Source: Desulfovibrionaceae bacterium
GTDB lineage: Bacteria; Desulfobacterota; Desulfovibrionia; Desulfovibrionales; Desulfovibrionaceae
Assembly (NCBI GenBank): GCA_009773665.1
Contig: WSYE01000028.1
Span: 1 to 55,623 of the forward strand
Direction: 5' to 3'
DNA: 55,623 nucleotides
Under the pieces are notes generated by a model, which was not told the DNA's origin, searched no databases, and saw only the letters and a list, made by a program, of their open reading frames with translations. The position numbers and the translations under genes were made by a program. Positions 1 through 9,547 of this stretch are shown here, in pieces. Positions within the stretch are counted from its first letter, which is position 1. Each line of letters opens with the position of its first letter.

Positions 1-60
1 CGGATTGGCCCCAGAGGAATACGGAAGAGCCATGAATGAGGAAAACGAGACCGGCCAGAG
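1..60. repeat. Inverted copy of the repeat at 10739-10790
   Basis: The first ~60 bases match the reverse complement of 10739-10790 closely, with shared cores GGATTGGCCC, TACGGAAGAGCCATGAATGA and, more loosely, CAGACCGNCCAGA. The two copies face each other and bracket the wzy-to-GT block. The short frame starting MNE suggests the 5' end of a mobile-element ORF, possibly a group II intron or IS, but I cannot name the element. The rest of 61-502 shows no gene I can support. Confidence 0.5.
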
Positions 61-502
61 CCCAAACTTATGGGTGGTATACTCGGCGGGGTAGGGTCAG
101 AAGGGCGAATTCGAGCTATGGAGCCTTCCCACAACCTGCTCAAACTCTACCGGCACGGCTTTGCCAGCGGATAAGAACGGGGAAAGGGGACCCCTTACGG
201 CAAAAACACGGAAATGAGCGATAGTGAGGGCTGTGCTGGACTACGAAATCGAGGTTTGTTGAAATAATTTCGGTCAAGTGTTAAGGGATAGTCACCCTGG
301 GTTGCTCAGGTGAAAATCTTCGCAGGACAGGCTCCTAAGTTGCATGCGTTTATGCTTGAGAACGGAACAACTGGAGGGTGTCAGCGGTCCAGTTTGGGGC
401 AGATTTTTCTTCCGTTTGCATACTGAGCCGTAAGCGCGTTTATTTAGAACGAGTGAGATGCAACTCGTAATTCGCTTCCCCTGGGCGCTCTTGAGAGGGA
501 AA

Positions 503-1888
503 ATGATCACGTATGAAACTTCAAATTTTGTGACCTTGGGCGCGCTTGGCTTCCTTGGCCTGAGTCCATTACTTATGCGGTTTCGAGCGGAGAATTTTTT
601 TTTGGCATATCTTGCTGTGCTGCTATTGTTCACAGGCACTCTCTACGGGCAGCTTGATGTATCCACCTTGAAAATGAACGACAAGGATATCTTTACAGTC
701 TATACGCGCGGCGAAGGCGTGCTGACAATTAGTGCGATTAAGATTTATTTACTGCTACTGACTCTCTATATCGGAGTCGTGTGCAGGAAATGTAAAAAAA
801 ATGTTGAGCTTAGTGGATATAAAGTTGGACTCTTGCTTGCAATGCTGTCCGTTTATTATTTGTTGTATGCTCTAATTGGATATGTGTTTGGTGTAACGTT
901 CCAGAATATCGTTGCGTCGAGCGGCGGGGTCTGCTTTGTATTTATGTTGATGTTCCACTTTGTTTTGAAACGATCACTGATACGGCAGAGTAATATAGAT
1001 AGGTTCTGTGAAGTGTTTATTGTGATCACTGTTGCGATGGCTGTTTATGGATTGGCTAGGCTACCGTTTGGTGGAGATCCAGCAAATTATTACGCAAATT
1101 TTGAAAAAAAAGCTGTAGTTTTGACATTTTTTGATATTGGACAAGGTGCAATCTCCTGTGTTGCGCTTGTGCTTCTTGTATTAAAGAGAAAAGAACTATT
1201 CCCTTTAGGGCTATGGAGAGGCATCTGGATTTTGCTTTTGATTGCGAATATAATCTTGTCGTACCGTCGAGAAGCTTGGGTCGGGATTCTGTTGGTCTTG
1301 GGTTTTGCTATTTACTGGGGGCCAATGATAAGGAAGGTGTTCTTGCTTGTCTTGGGCGCTTTATTGATTGTAACTATTCTGTTTGTTTCAGAGTCTCGTT
1401 TTACTTCAGTCGCACACAGTGGAAAAGATCAAACATTTTCAGACATAACAAATAAAAGTGGGAATGTGGTTGTTAAGTCTGGCCGTTTTGGAGAGCTTTA
1501 TGCTGCCGTCATGGTTACATTGTTCAACTCTCCAGTATTTGGCCTTGGCCCTTGGGGGAATCAAGAGATTACGGCTCGTGATGGCGTTTTAGGTTTTGTC
1601 CATAGTTCTTTCGTTCATATATTTTCGAAGATGGGGTTTGTTGGGTTAACTTTGTATTTTTGGTTTATTGTTGGGTTTTTCTCGTGGTGGCTGAGGACGC
1701 GTAAAAAGCGATGGAATAATAATTCATTGCTGCGAATCGGTGATGCATTTTTTTTGGGGTTCATTTTTTTTGTGCCAGACTTATTGTTTGGCACGCCAAC
1801 AATTATATACCGCCATTATCAGTTGCTTACACTCTTTATGACAATACCTTTTACTGTTTGGCAGATTGATCAAGCTGAGACTCAATAA
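503..1888 (+). CDS. O-antigen polymerase/ligase-like membrane protein (Wzy/WaaL type)
   Basis: This is a 461-residue polytopic membrane protein with roughly ten hydrophobic helices and few charged residues between them. The central segment ILSYRREAWVGILLVL resembles the conserved region of the O-antigen ligase/polymerase superfamily (PF04932), followed by a larger, probably periplasmic loop (about 300-370) and C-terminal helices. Such proteins polymerise or ligate undecaprenyl-linked oligosaccharide at the outer face of the inner membrane. The ATG at 503 is preferred because GAGAGGGA sits just before it; an in-frame ATG at 458 would add 15 residues. The gene is AT-rich compared with the rfb and GT genes nearby, which suggests separate acquisition. 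Family membership is probable, but the choice between polymerase and ligase cannot be made from sequence alone. Confidence 0.75.
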   Translation: MITYETSNFVTLGALGFLGLSPLLMRFRAENFFLAYLAVLLLFTGTLYGQLDVSTLKMNDKDIFTVYTRGEGVLTISAIKIYLLLLTLYIGVVCRKCKKNVELSGYKVGLLLAMLSVYYLLYALIGYVFGVTFQNIVASSGGVCFVFMLMFHFVLKRSLIRQSNIDRFCEVFIVITVAMAVYGLARLPFGGDPANYYANFEKKAVVLTFFDIGQGAISCVALVLLVLKRKELFPLGLWRGIWILLLIANIILSYRREAWVGILLVLGFAIYWGPMIRKVFLLVLGALLIVTILFVSESRFTSVAHSGKDQTFSDITNKSGNVVVKSGRFGELYAAVMVTLFNSPVFGLGPWGNQEITARDGVLGFVHSSFVHIFSKMGFVGLTLYFWFIVGFFSWWLRTRKKRWNNNSLLRIGDAFFLGFIFFVPDLLFGTPTIIYRHYQLLTLFMTIPFTVWQIDQAETQ

Positions 1889-2147
1889 AACAGGCAGGTC
1901 AGTTCTACGCGGAGTACTTGACTGCGTTCCGGTTCATGGACGAGCCCAGAGAGATCCTCGAGGCATGTGGCATTGTGCAACTCGGTGCGGCCTCATTCAG
2001 GTTTGGGCGACATGACACCAGCGGCATATGGGCGCACTGCCCAGAACGACCTCAACCGGGAGGCCACCCTCAATATCTGAATGATCCGAAGAGACCCGGC
2101 AGGTCACTGCTTATTCCATTCTACTCTTTGCAATAAGGATTCATCAA

Positions 2148-3368
2148 ATGCGAATTCTTCATGTGAATGCCACCTCAGGTGGCGGTGCCTTCCGTGCCAT
2201 GGAGCGCCTCCACAGAGGACTATCCCAAGCTAGTATAGAATCGTTTTGCCTAATTCAAAACGGTGGGAGCATGCACGGCATGCTAACAGGACTTGGTCGA
2301 TTTGGTCGGCGACTGCTTCCAGCTTTAGACTCTTTTCCATTACACCTTTATAGAGGCCGTCGACATGAAGCTTTCAATCTCCAATGGGTACCAAGTGGTC
2401 TGTTGCGCCATGTCAGGGAGCTTAACCCCGATATTGTCCACCTGCATTGGGCCCACCGCACGAGTCTTCGCATCGAAGAGTTGCCACTGCTGAAACGTCC
2501 GATTGTCTGGACGATGCACGACCTCTGGACTTTTACAGGGGGTTGCCATTATCCATTTGATTGTGATCGGTATCGAACTGGCTGTGGTCGTTGTCCTGTT
2601 TTAGGCAGCAACTCCAACATCGATCTCTCGCGCTGGGTGCTAAAGCGCAAAATGGCGGCCTGGAAGGACCTACCTATCACTCTTATCTCACCGAGTCGCT
2701 GGTTGAAAGAATGTGCTGCAACAAGCCCTTTAACCAGAGGCAAGCGGTTACTGTCCATCCCGAACGGTTTAGACTTGGACATCTTTAAACCTTTCACGAG
2801 GGAGTCCGCCCGGCAGTTGCTAGGACTCGAACCAGACCGGCCAGTTATGCTTTTTGGGGCAATGCACGTAAATGCGGCGGGGAAAGGCTTCTATCTCTTG
2901 GGCCCGGCAGTGAAGGCAGCTGCCCGTCGACTGGCCCCAGTGATTCCCCAGTTGCTTGTGCTCGGTGCCGATGTTCCAGCGGACTCCCTGGACCTTGGCT
3001 TGCCGGTACGCTTATTAGGACAGCTCCATGACGATGTTTCGCTGCGGCTTGCCTATTGCGCAGCTGACGTGACCATCGTGCCATCCACCCAGGACAATCT
3101 TCCGCAGATGGCTGTAGAATCCCTGGCTTGCGGGACCCCTGTCGCAGCCTTCAATTGTTCGGGGTTACGCGATGTGGTGGACCACGGTGTCAATGGCTTG
3201 CTAGCAAATCCTTTCGAGCCTGAGGCTCTGGGAGCCTGCATCGCAGAGATCCTCTTTTGTCCTGATCCGAAACCTATGCGTGATGCAGCTAGGCTCAAGG
3301 CCGAGACCGAATTCTCCGTCAAGATCATGATCGAGCGCTATGCAGAGATATACAAACAACTTGTTTGA
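2148..3368 (+). CDS. Glycosyltransferase family 4 (group 1)
   Basis: This 406-residue protein has the GT-B layout of group 1 transferases. It opens with [20 protein letters not shown], a Rossmann strand and glycine loop for acceptor binding. HLHWAHR and [16 protein letters not shown] follow in the N-domain (about 100-135), and the C-domain carries [20 protein letters not shown] (about 313-332), the E-x7-E-like donor-binding region. It probably transfers a sugar to a lipid-linked repeat unit in the cytoplasm; donor and acceptor are unknown. AAGGAT lies upstream of the ATG. It stands between wzy and IS5 remnants, about 260 bases after wzy; that gap contains no gene I can support. Confidence 0.85.
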   Translation: MRILHVNATSGGGAFRAMERLHRGLSQASIESFCLIQNGGSMHGMLTGLGRFGRRLLPALDSFPLHLYRGRRHEAFNLQWVPSGLLRHVRELNPDIVHLHWAHRTSLRIEELPLLKRPIVWTMHDLWTFTGGCHYPFDCDRYRTGCGRCPVLGSNSNIDLSRWVLKRKMAAWKDLPITLISPSRWLKECAATSPLTRGKRLLSIPNGLDLDIFKPFTRESARQLLGLEPDRPVMLFGAMHVNAAGKGFYLLGPAVKAAARRLAPVIPQLLVLGADVPADSLDLGLPVRLLGQLHDDVSLRLAYCAADVTIVPSTQDNLPQMAVESLACGTPVAAFNCSGLRDVVDHGVNGLLANPFEPEALGACIAEILFCPDPKPMRDAARLKAETEFSVKIMIERYAEIYKQLV

Positions 3369-3448
3369 GAAAGCGACCAAGCTCTTTGTTCTTTACGTCG
3401 CAGCGACACGTTGATAATATAGCTTCTTGGGAAAGTGAAGGATCATCT

Positions 3449-4278
3449 AGAGCGCATCTCAAAAATGCCTCAGGTAGGATAAGGTTGCAGCCGAGTTGAG
3501 GCATAGCCAGGAAAATCTCGACATGATGCTCGTAGCGGACCACCAACCGGCGAAAGCCCTGCAGCCAGGCAAAGAGGCGCTCAATCTTCCATCGCCGCAG
3601 GTAGCGACGCAGGACTCGGCCAGCTTGAGTTTTTCTTTCTCTTCCTGGCCCCTCTATGCGGGGCGATCATTTCTGTGGCCAATCCTGCCGCAAACGCTGG
3701 TCCAGACAGTCACTGTCGTATGCATTGTCGCCGATCAGCCTGGCTGGGATTTCGTTGATAAAACCCGCTTCAAGCGTCTGTTCGACCAAGGTCACCTCAT
3801 GAGGCGAAGCGCTGGCCACGTAGACGGCGACAGGAAGACCGCCAGCGTCCGCAATTGCCATGATCTTGGTGTCCTTGCCTCGCTTGGTTTTGCCAACCCC
3901 AGCGCCCCTCTTTTTGCGGAAGCGAATGTCCCGTCGATGAAGCCCTCTCTCAGGTCGATGCCGCCTCGGTCCCGCAGGTCTTCCGCTAGGCCGCAAAGAA
4001 TGCGCTCGCCCCCCTCGCGTTACCAGCGGTGCAGCCAGCGATGGCATGTCTGGTATGGCGGATACCGCTTCGGCATATCCTCCCAAGGCGCTCTAGTCCT
4101 GAGAATCCAAATGATGCCGCCAATCACCTCGCGTGGGTCTCGGGCGGGTCTGCCTTTGCCGTCCTCCCGGACATTGGGGGGGTAGGAATCAGGGGCGCGA
4201 TCAACTCCCATTGTTCATCTGTTAGGGCCATGAAGGCCCATTCGCGAATATTCGGCCGAATGTCTAAAACCATTCCAG
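3449..4278 (-). mobile_element. IS5-family (IS427-like) element, degenerate
   Basis: A degenerate insertion sequence of about 0.83 kb. Its left edge GAGC/AGCGCATCTCAAAAATGCC recurs at 28236 and, in the other orientation, at 29917-29937. Its right part recurs at 32452-32690. Similarity between the right-hand copies fades around 4280-4310, so that edge is approximate. I did not find convincing terminal inverted repeats or a target duplication. Confidence 0.7.
3459..4241 (-). pseudogene. IS5-family DDE transposase, frameshifted
   Basis: Pieces of one transposase lie in different frames. The N-part has [20 protein letters not shown] and [12 protein letters not shown], the middle has [19 protein letters not shown] with [15 protein letters not shown] and GDNAYDSD (a catalytic-core Asp region), and the C-part has [13 protein letters not shown]. 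These are hallmarks of the IS427 group of IS5. Compared with the copy at 32.5 kb, an extra base just after the start codon shifts frame at once, and at least one more shift follows GDNAYDSD. The element cannot encode a full transposase unless frameshifts are programmed; IS427 members often use one such shift, but not several. Confidence 0.75.
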
Positions 4279-4488
4279 GGATTAGCCAGGAATATATTTA
4301 ATATTGGATCTAGCGTGGTGAGTCTGCCTGGAGTGCCACTGGGCAGATCCAGGGTAAGGATGCCCATTGGTCTGTGGCTAAAATTGTGATGAAGCACAGG
4401 ATAAGGAGGCATACGACATAGTCAATCCAAGTAGTTCTGACTTTTCAATAGTATTTTGTTTCGTTCAAAACAGTCAATAGGGAGTATT

Positions 4489-5235
4489 ATGAACACTTCA
4501 CCCGGCGTATGCGGTGTTTTTGAAGTAATTAGAGCCATTAAACTATGCGTCCTGACGATATATTCTTTCATCAGGCATAGGTTGCTAGTCATCAAGTGGG
4601 CTCATCACGCTGATAACAGAAGCTTTGGTTGGGACTGGAAGTCAATTAACTTCAACCGCATTGCTGTTGTCAACTTGTTGCTCTCTAATTACAAAAATCC
4701 AAAATATCTTGAAATTGGTTGCTCTACGAATATATTGTTCGATTCTGTACCAACTATGAATAAAATAGGGGTAGATCCTGTCGCAGGCGGGACTGAACGC
4801 ATGACTTCTGATGAATTTTTTTTCAAAAATAAAACACAGTTCGATGTCATCTTCATTGATGGGCTACATACCTATGCGCAGGCAAGGACAGATGTTGTCA
4901 ACGCAATCAAGTGTCTAAATCGGGATGGTTGGATTGTATTGCATGATATGCTTCCGCAAAACTGGATAGAGCATCATGTGCCATCTGTTTCTAATAGTGC
5001 CTGGACTGGAGATGTTTGGAAGGTCGCATTTGAATTGTTGCAAACGGAAGGAATCGAATTCAAGATTGTAAAAATTGATTTCGGTGTTGGGGTTGCAAGA
5101 GTATCGAAAAATAATGTTGAATTAACTGACTTAACTTCTAAGCTTGCAAGCGAAGAGTTTAATTATTATTATGACAACATTGTCAGTCTCCCCATCGTCG
5201 AATGGCAGGAGGCCCAGCAATGGATTCTATCATGA
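4489..5235 (+). CDS. Class I SAM-dependent methyltransferase (Methyltransf_24-like)
   Basis: A 248-residue protein with a Rossmann methyltransferase core. KYLEIGCSTNILFDSV (about 75-90) is SAM motif I in a variant form, DVIFIDGLHTYAQARTDV (about 123-140) is the motif typical of the Methyltransf_24 group, and DGWIVLHDMLP follows. An N-terminal hydrophobic stretch (about 8-28) precedes the domain. Such enzymes O- or N-methylate sugars in surface-glycan clusters. The ATG at 4489 is chosen for GGGAG four bases upstream; a TTG at 4456 would add 11 residues. The gene is AT-rich and lies between transposon remnants, so it was probably acquired on its own. The substrate is unknown. Confidence 0.7.
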   Translation: MNTSPGVCGVFEVIRAIKLCVLTIYSFIRHRLLVIKWAHHADNRSFGWDWKSINFNRIAVVNLLLSNYKNPKYLEIGCSTNILFDSVPTMNKIGVDPVAGGTERMTSDEFFFKNKTQFDVIFIDGLHTYAQARTDVVNAIKCLNRDGWIVLHDMLPQNWIEHHVPSVSNSAWTGDVWKVAFELLQTEGIEFKIVKIDFGVGVARVSKNNVELTDLTSKLASEEFNYYYDNIVSLPIVEWQEAQQWILS

Positions 5236-5335
5236 CAGCGGTCATCCCCTTCTTCACTGGCTTGGAAATTCTTACTTCAATTGGTTCAACGTTGGGGTGT
5301 CGATGGGCTGGTCAATGGAGCCAGGGGTGGGCGGC

Positions 5336-5470
5336 CTAATGAGGCCAGTCAATTGAGATTCCAGTCGGCTCGGACCTTTCTTTGCTCTTAGGAGGTTGTC
5401 CCTTCAAGATGCAAGTAGATTTCTCCATTCTAGGTGCCCTGTAGCTCTTCCCGTTGAGAATGACGCGAGA
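5336..5470 (-). pseudogene. IstB (IS21 family) C-terminal remnant
   Basis: On the minus strand the frame ending at 5336 reads RVILNGKSYRAPRM and ends IDWPH. The NGKSYRAPR segment matches the C-terminal tail of IstB helper ATPases of IS21 elements. No upstream ATPase domain is present, so this is a tail fragment. Another IstB-like piece lies at 6690-6795 on the same strand beyond a methyltransferase gene. Confidence 0.5.
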
Positions 5471-5481
5471 AAGCCTACCAC

Positions 5482-5580
5482 ATGAAAGAGGATCTTCGCC
5501 AGATTTGGAGCCAACCCGACAAGGCCTCAGCGTCGCTGTTTCTTGATGACTGGATTGCCAGGGTATCGGCTTCGGACTGA
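5482..5580 (+). pseudogene. ISL3-family transposase fragment
   Basis: A 32-codon frame reads KAYHMKEDLRQIWSQPDKAS and then FLDDWIAR before a stop. This resembles the C-terminal half of ISL3-family transposases, just before their final acidic residue. Nothing else of that transposase is visible. It abuts the IstB tail and the stop of the next minus-strand gene. Confidence 0.5.
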
Positions 5581-5583
5581 GGA

Positions 5584-6507
5584 TCAATGTTTGGAGAAAA
5601 CGGTCAGTACCGTATGCCCATGCGGCAACATTTCCACCGGGTAACTTTCCTTGAACATCCGCGAGAACTTCGAAGCGACACGGTTCACCAGCCGGTACGC
5701 CAGGGACTCGTCCAGCATGGGCTGCCGCCTTCCTATTGTTTTGTTGACGAGGCAAGTGGCCAGCGCCGAGAGATACCCCGGAACGTGGTACTGCTGGACC
5801 CGCTCATGGACAAGCGCCTCCGTCCGCAGGCTGAAGAGGTCGGCGATGGAGCGCAGGCAGGCGTCGCTCCAACGTAGGTTGTGGTGCGGCGGCATGTTCA
5901 GGACCGCGTTGACTAAGCCCCGGACGTAGGAATCTTCGCTGGGCACAGCGATGATGAGCCGTCCTCCAGACTTGAGACAGTCGACGGAGGCCTTGAGGAA
6001 GCTGTAAGCGTCGGTCACGTGTTCGAGGACCTGGAACGAGCAGACAATATCGTATGTGGCAGGGAACTTCACGGCATGCGTCTCGATGGTTTCGCACTCC
6101 ACGCGGACGCCCTTTTCCAGGGCAAGTTCCTTGGCCCGCGGGCTTAGGTCCAGGCCCATGTAGTCACTCCCCGGAAGCATGTCGGCGAACGCCCCCTTGC
6201 CGCAGCCCACCTCCAGCAGCTTGTCGGCCGGGGTGATGAACTCCCGGGCCATGGCGTATTCGGCCTTTTCATCCTGGTAATACCAGGGTAATTTCTGCAA
6301 AGCGTTGTAAAAGGCCTCGTCCCCGGTGACCATGGGGGAGAAGAAGCGCAGGTCGCATTGCCCACAGCGCATGTACGCCAAGTCTTTGCCTAGAAAAAGG
6401 CGGCTGACGTCCATGTCTAACATCTTCTTGTACATCCTGGCGAGGAGTTCCAGGGAAAGGGTTCCAGCAGTTTCCAAGTCACTGGACCGGCAGAGGGGGC
6501 AGTTCAT
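5584..6507 (-). CDS. SAM methyltransferase with N-terminal zinc-finger-like Cys cluster
   Basis: This 307-residue protein starts MNCPLCRSS and has a second CGQC pair at about 49-52, giving two Cys pairs likely to bind zinc. A class I methyltransferase core follows: LLEVGCGKGAFADML (motif I, about 98-112), GLDLSPRA, and FQVLEHVTDAYSFLK (about 159-173). This arrangement is common in C-methyltransferases and other glycan-cluster methyltransferases of the Methyltransf_23 type. The gene is GC-rich and lies about 370 bases downstream of rfbC on the same strand. A role in methylating a deoxysugar or glycan is inferred from context. Confidence 0.8.
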   Translation of the reverse strand: MNCPLCRSSDLETAGTLSLELLARMYKKMLDMDVSRLFLGKDLAYMRCGQCDLRFFSPMVTGDEAFYNALQKLPWYYQDEKAEYAMAREFITPADKLLEVGCGKGAFADMLPGSDYMGLDLSPRAKELALEKGVRVECETIETHAVKFPATYDIVCSFQVLEHVTDAYSFLKASVDCLKSGGRLIIAVPSEDSYVRGLVNAVLNMPPHHNLRWSDACLRSIADLFSLRTEALVHERVQQYHVPGYLSALATCLVNKTIGRRQPMLDESLAYRLVNRVASKFSRMFKESYPVEMLPHGHTVLTVFSKH

Positions 6508-6689
6508 AAAAATTATCCTTTTGTGCAGCAGTTGCTAGAATTACTGCACCGTTGAGTGGGTCGGCCAGCACCGGAAACATGAAGTGGAAGCCCTTGTTAC
6601 GATTTGTAAAAGGCACAAACGCGCCAAACAACACCAAACGTTTTACGGCAGGCAGCCCCAGCACTTTTCTAGCGGTGTGCTTGGCCAGG

Positions 6690-6795
6690 GGACAGAAGGA
6701 GTCCGTATGACCGTCGCACGTTGCTCATAACGCTCGGCCACGATGTCGTGGAAGTCCTCATCCTGGTTCATAGTCAGCGGCTTGAGCCGATACCC
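6690..6795 (-). pseudogene. IstB (IS21 family) internal remnant
   Basis: The minus strand encodes LKPLTMNQDEDFHDIVAERY followed by ATVI, which matches the stretch just before the sensor region of IstB ATPases, where the family normally continues with TSNL. Here the similarity ends after ATVI. The rest of the 6508-6876 gap holds no gene I can support. With the tail at 5336-5470 this shows that an IS21 element once lay here and was broken up. Confidence 0.5.
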
Positions 6796-6876
6796 GCCCC
6801 TGAGGTGGCTCCATTGGGCCGCCCCGGAATGGCGACATGTGGGTGCCCATCAACAATGTTGGGGTCAAGGCACTCT

Positions 6877-7401
6877 TCAGGCATGCCAGAACTCCGCTGC
6901 CGCATCCTTGGCGGACAGCACAGATTCGCGCACGGGCCAGCGCACATTGATGGTCGGGTCATCCCAGCGGATGCAGCCTTCGTCTTCGGGGAAGTAAAAG
7001 TCCGTCACCTTGTAGTGGAAGTGCGCCACGTCACTGGTCACCACAAAGCCGTGCGCCAGCCCTGGCGGAATCCACAACTGCCACTGGTTGTCCTGCGTCA
7101 GTTCCACGCCGTACCACTGCCCACGGGTGGGCGAACCTTGGCGTATATCCACAGCCACATCAAAGACCGTGCCAAGGGATACGCTCACCAGCTTGCCCTG
7201 GGGACGTGTCTTTTGGAAGTGCAGGCCACGCAAAATTCCGTGAGAGGAGCGGGAATGGTTATCCTGTACAAAGGGCATGGTGATTCCCGCCTGCTTGTAG
7301 CGCTGCTGTTGCCAGGTTTCCACAAAGTATCCACGTGCATCACCCAATACCCTGGGTTTGATGAGCAACACGCCCTCAATATCGGTTGTGACTACTTCCA
7401 T
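6877..7401 (-). CDS. rfbC: dTDP-4-dehydrorhamnose 3,5-epimerase
   Basis: A 174-residue RmlC-type cupin, near the family's usual 180. [12 protein letters not shown] (about 24-35), [17 protein letters not shown] (about 47-63, with the catalytic His in LRGLHFQ) and [10 protein letters not shown] (about 112-121) are the diagnostic motifs. It epimerises C3 and C5 of dTDP-4-keto-6-deoxyglucose in the cytoplasm. It is the last gene of an rfbB-rfbA-rfbC set, overlapping rfbA by 10 bases. No rfbD reductase is visible in the window, so the final sugar may be another 6-deoxyhexose, or rfbD lies elsewhere. Confidence 0.93.
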   Translation of the reverse strand: MEVVTTDIEGVLLIKPRVLGDARGYFVETWQQQRYKQAGITMPFVQDNHSRSSHGILRGLHFQKTRPQGKLVSVSLGTVFDVAVDIRQGSPTRGQWYGVELTQDNQWQLWIPPGLAHGFVVTSDVAHFHYKVTDFYFPEDEGCIRWDDPTINVRWPVRESVLSAKDAAAEFWHA

Positions 7402-8282
7402 CCCTTGCTCCCGTCCACCAGTTCGAGAAGATATTCACCGTAGGGGGATTTGCGCAGGGGCTGGGCTAGCATGCGCACGGCGTCGGCCGTGATGTATCCC
7501 CTGCGCCAAGCGATTTCTTCGGGGCAGGCCACATACAAGCCCTGCCGGGTTTGCACGGCCTGCACAAAAGTGGAGGCCGCAAGCAGGGAATCGAGCGTGC
7601 CTGTGTCAAGCCAGGCAATGCCACGGCCCAAGAGCTCCACATGCAGGTCGCCGCGGCGCAGGTAGGTGTTGTTCACATCGGTGATTTCCAACTCGCCACG
7701 CGCCGAGGGCTTCACGGCGGCGGCGATCTCCAACACATCGGCGTCATAAAAATACAGCCCAGTCACCGCATAGTTGGAGCGCGGATGCTGGGGTTTTTCC
7801 TCAATGCTCAGTGCCCGGCCCTGGGCGTCAAACTCCACCACCCCATAGCGCTCTGGATCACGTACATGATAGCCGAACACCGTGGCCCCCCGTTGACGCT
7901 CCGTGGCTGCCGCCAGTAGTTTGTCCATTCCGTGGCCGAAAAAGATGTTATCGCCAAGTACCAAGCACACAGGGGCACCGGCGATGAAGTCGCGTGTAAG
8001 CAAAAACGCCTGCGCTAGACCATCTGGGTGGGGCTGCTCAACATACCGGAAAGCGCAGCCCCATTGTGTTCCGTCCCCAAGCAACTCACGGAACAGCGGC
8101 AAATGCGTCGGCGTAGAAATGATGGCAATGTCCCGAATGCCAGCCAGCAGCAACGTGCACAGCGGGTAGTAGATCATGGGCTTGTCGTAGACTGGCATAA
8201 GCTGCTTGCTGACGCTCAGGGTCAGTGGATGTAGCCGGGTCCCCGATCCCCCCGCCAGAATGATTCCCTTGTGTGCGTTCAT
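7392..8282 (-). CDS. rfbA: Glucose-1-phosphate thymidylyltransferase
   Basis: A 296-residue RmlA. The N-terminal [20 protein letters not shown] is the nucleotidyltransferase signature, followed by [19 protein letters not shown] (about 108-116) carries the metal-binding Asp, and IEEKP and VTGLYFYD are further sugar-nucleotidyltransferase motifs. It makes dTDP-glucose from dTTP and glucose-1-phosphate, the first committed step to dTDP-deoxysugars. Its ATG overlaps the rfbB stop (ATGA), and its end overlaps the rfbC start, so all three are translated from one message. Confidence 0.95.
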   Translation of the reverse strand: MNAHKGIILAGGSGTRLHPLTLSVSKQLMPVYDKPMIYYPLCTLLLAGIRDIAIISTPTHLPLFRELLGDGTQWGCAFRYVEQPHPDGLAQAFLLTRDFIAGAPVCLVLGDNIFFGHGMDKLLAAATERQRGATVFGYHVRDPERYGVVEFDAQGRALSIEEKPQHPRSNYAVTGLYFYDADVLEIAAAVKPSARGELEITDVNNTYLRRGDLHVELLGRGIAWLDTGTLDSLLAASTFVQAVQTRQGLYVACPEEIAWRRGYITADAVRMLAQPLRKSPYGEYLLELVDGSKGWK

Positions 8283-9358
8283 TCTCCGACCCTCTCATAT
8301 CCGGCATACTGCCGGGCAATCCAGTCCCTGTACTGCCCGCCACGGGCACGCTCCGCCCATGCCTGATTGTCCAGATACCAACTCACCGTGTCCTCAATTC
8401 CCTGATCAAATGTGTGGCGCGGCTTCCACTCCAACTCGCGCTCTATGCGCGTGCAGTCAATGGCGTAGCGGAAGTCATGGCCGGGGCGGTCTGCCACAAA
8501 GGCCATCAACTTTGCGTAAGGGCCGTCGGAGTGGGGGCGCAGGCGATCCAGCGCCGCGCAGATGCTGTGCACCACGTCCAGATTGGTGCGCTCGGCGCGG
8601 CCACCAACATTGTATGTGCGCCCCACAGTGCCCCGCCGCAGCACCATGTCAATGGCCTCGCAGTGGTCCTTCACATGCAACCAGTCGCGAATATAGTCGC
8701 CTTTGCCGTATATGGGCAGCGTCTGGCGCTCCAGCGCGTGGCAGATGATTAGGGGGATAAGTTTTTCTGGGAATTGGCGTGGGCCATAGTTGTTGGAGCA
8801 ATTGGTGATGAGCACGGGCAGGCCATGGGTCTCGTGAAAGGCGCGCACCAAGTGGTCACTAGCGGCCTTGGAGGCTGAATAGGGGCTATTGGGCGCGTAG
8901 GGTGTGTTCTCTGTGAACGGTGCATCGCCAAGGCACAAACTTCCGTACACCTCATCCGTTGACACGTGCAAAAAACGGAAAGCTTCGCGGTGGTCTTGCG
9001 GCAGATTGTACCAGTAATCCAGTGTTACACGCAAGAGGGCGCACGTTCCAAGCACATTGGTGCGCACAAAGGCATCAGGATCGAGGATGGAGCGGTCCAC
9101 ATGGGACTCCGCGGCAAAGTTTATCACGGCCGTAGGTTGGTGGGTACGCATAAGATGTGCCATGAGCTCATCATTGCCTATGTCGCCCTGCACAAAGCAG
9201 TGCTTGGTGTCGTTGGCCAGACTGCACAGGTTGTCCAGGTTGCCCGCATAGGTGAGCTTGTCAACGGTCACAACCGGTACACCTGCCGCCCGTGTCCGCA
9301 ACACGTGGCAGGAGCCGATGAACCCCGCGCCGCCGGTTATCAAATGGCAAGTTCGCAT
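8279..9358 (-). CDS. rfbB: dTDP-glucose 4,6-dehydratase
   Basis: An extended short-chain dehydrogenase of 359 residues. [11 protein letters not shown] (about 6-16) binds [15 protein letters not shown] follows at about 34-45, STDEVYG contains the active-site Thr-Asp-Glu, and [14 protein letters not shown] holds the catalytic Tyr-Lys pair. It oxidises and dehydrates dTDP-glucose to the 4-keto-6-deoxy form. The ATG at 9358 gives the normal length; the frame is open further upstream but that extension has no family match. Small oddity: [18 protein letters not shown] is shorter and more alanine-rich after the dinucleotide loop than usual. It is the first gene of rfbBAC, with a ~190-base upstream gap that probably holds the promoter. 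Confidence 0.94.
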   Translation of the reverse strand: MRTCHLITGGAGFIGSCHVLRTRAAGVPVVTVDKLTYAGNLDNLCSLANDTKHCFVQGDIGNDELMAHLMRTHQPTAVINFAAESHVDRSILDPDAFVRTNVLGTCALLRVTLDYWYNLPQDHREAFRFLHVSTDEVYGSLCLGDAPFTENTPYAPNSPYSASKAASDHLVRAFHETHGLPVLITNCSNNYGPRQFPEKLIPLIICHALERQTLPIYGKGDYIRDWLHVKDHCEAIDMVLRRGTVGRTYNVGGRAERTNLDVVHSICAALDRLRPHSDGPYAKLMAFVADRPGHDFRYAIDCTRIERELEWKPRHTFDQGIEDTVSWYLDNQAWAERARGGQYRDWIARQYAGYERVGE

Positions 9359-9547
9359 ATCAATTCCGAATATAGCTAGAATTTTCGCCTTAGGTGCGGG
9401 GGTTAACAACATAGCCTGCACCATGCGGCGCATGACAGACTCATAATTTACATCAATGGCAACGCTTAAGCAATACGCTTGCAAGCGAAAGTAATGCCAG
9501 TCATAATCTGATTCTCTAAGACCATAGAAGTGATGGTATCGACTGAT

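Noticed and set aside
1918-2136. 72-codon frame between wzy and the GT4 gene
   Set aside because: No family, no ribosome site and composition unlike a gene; may be debris.
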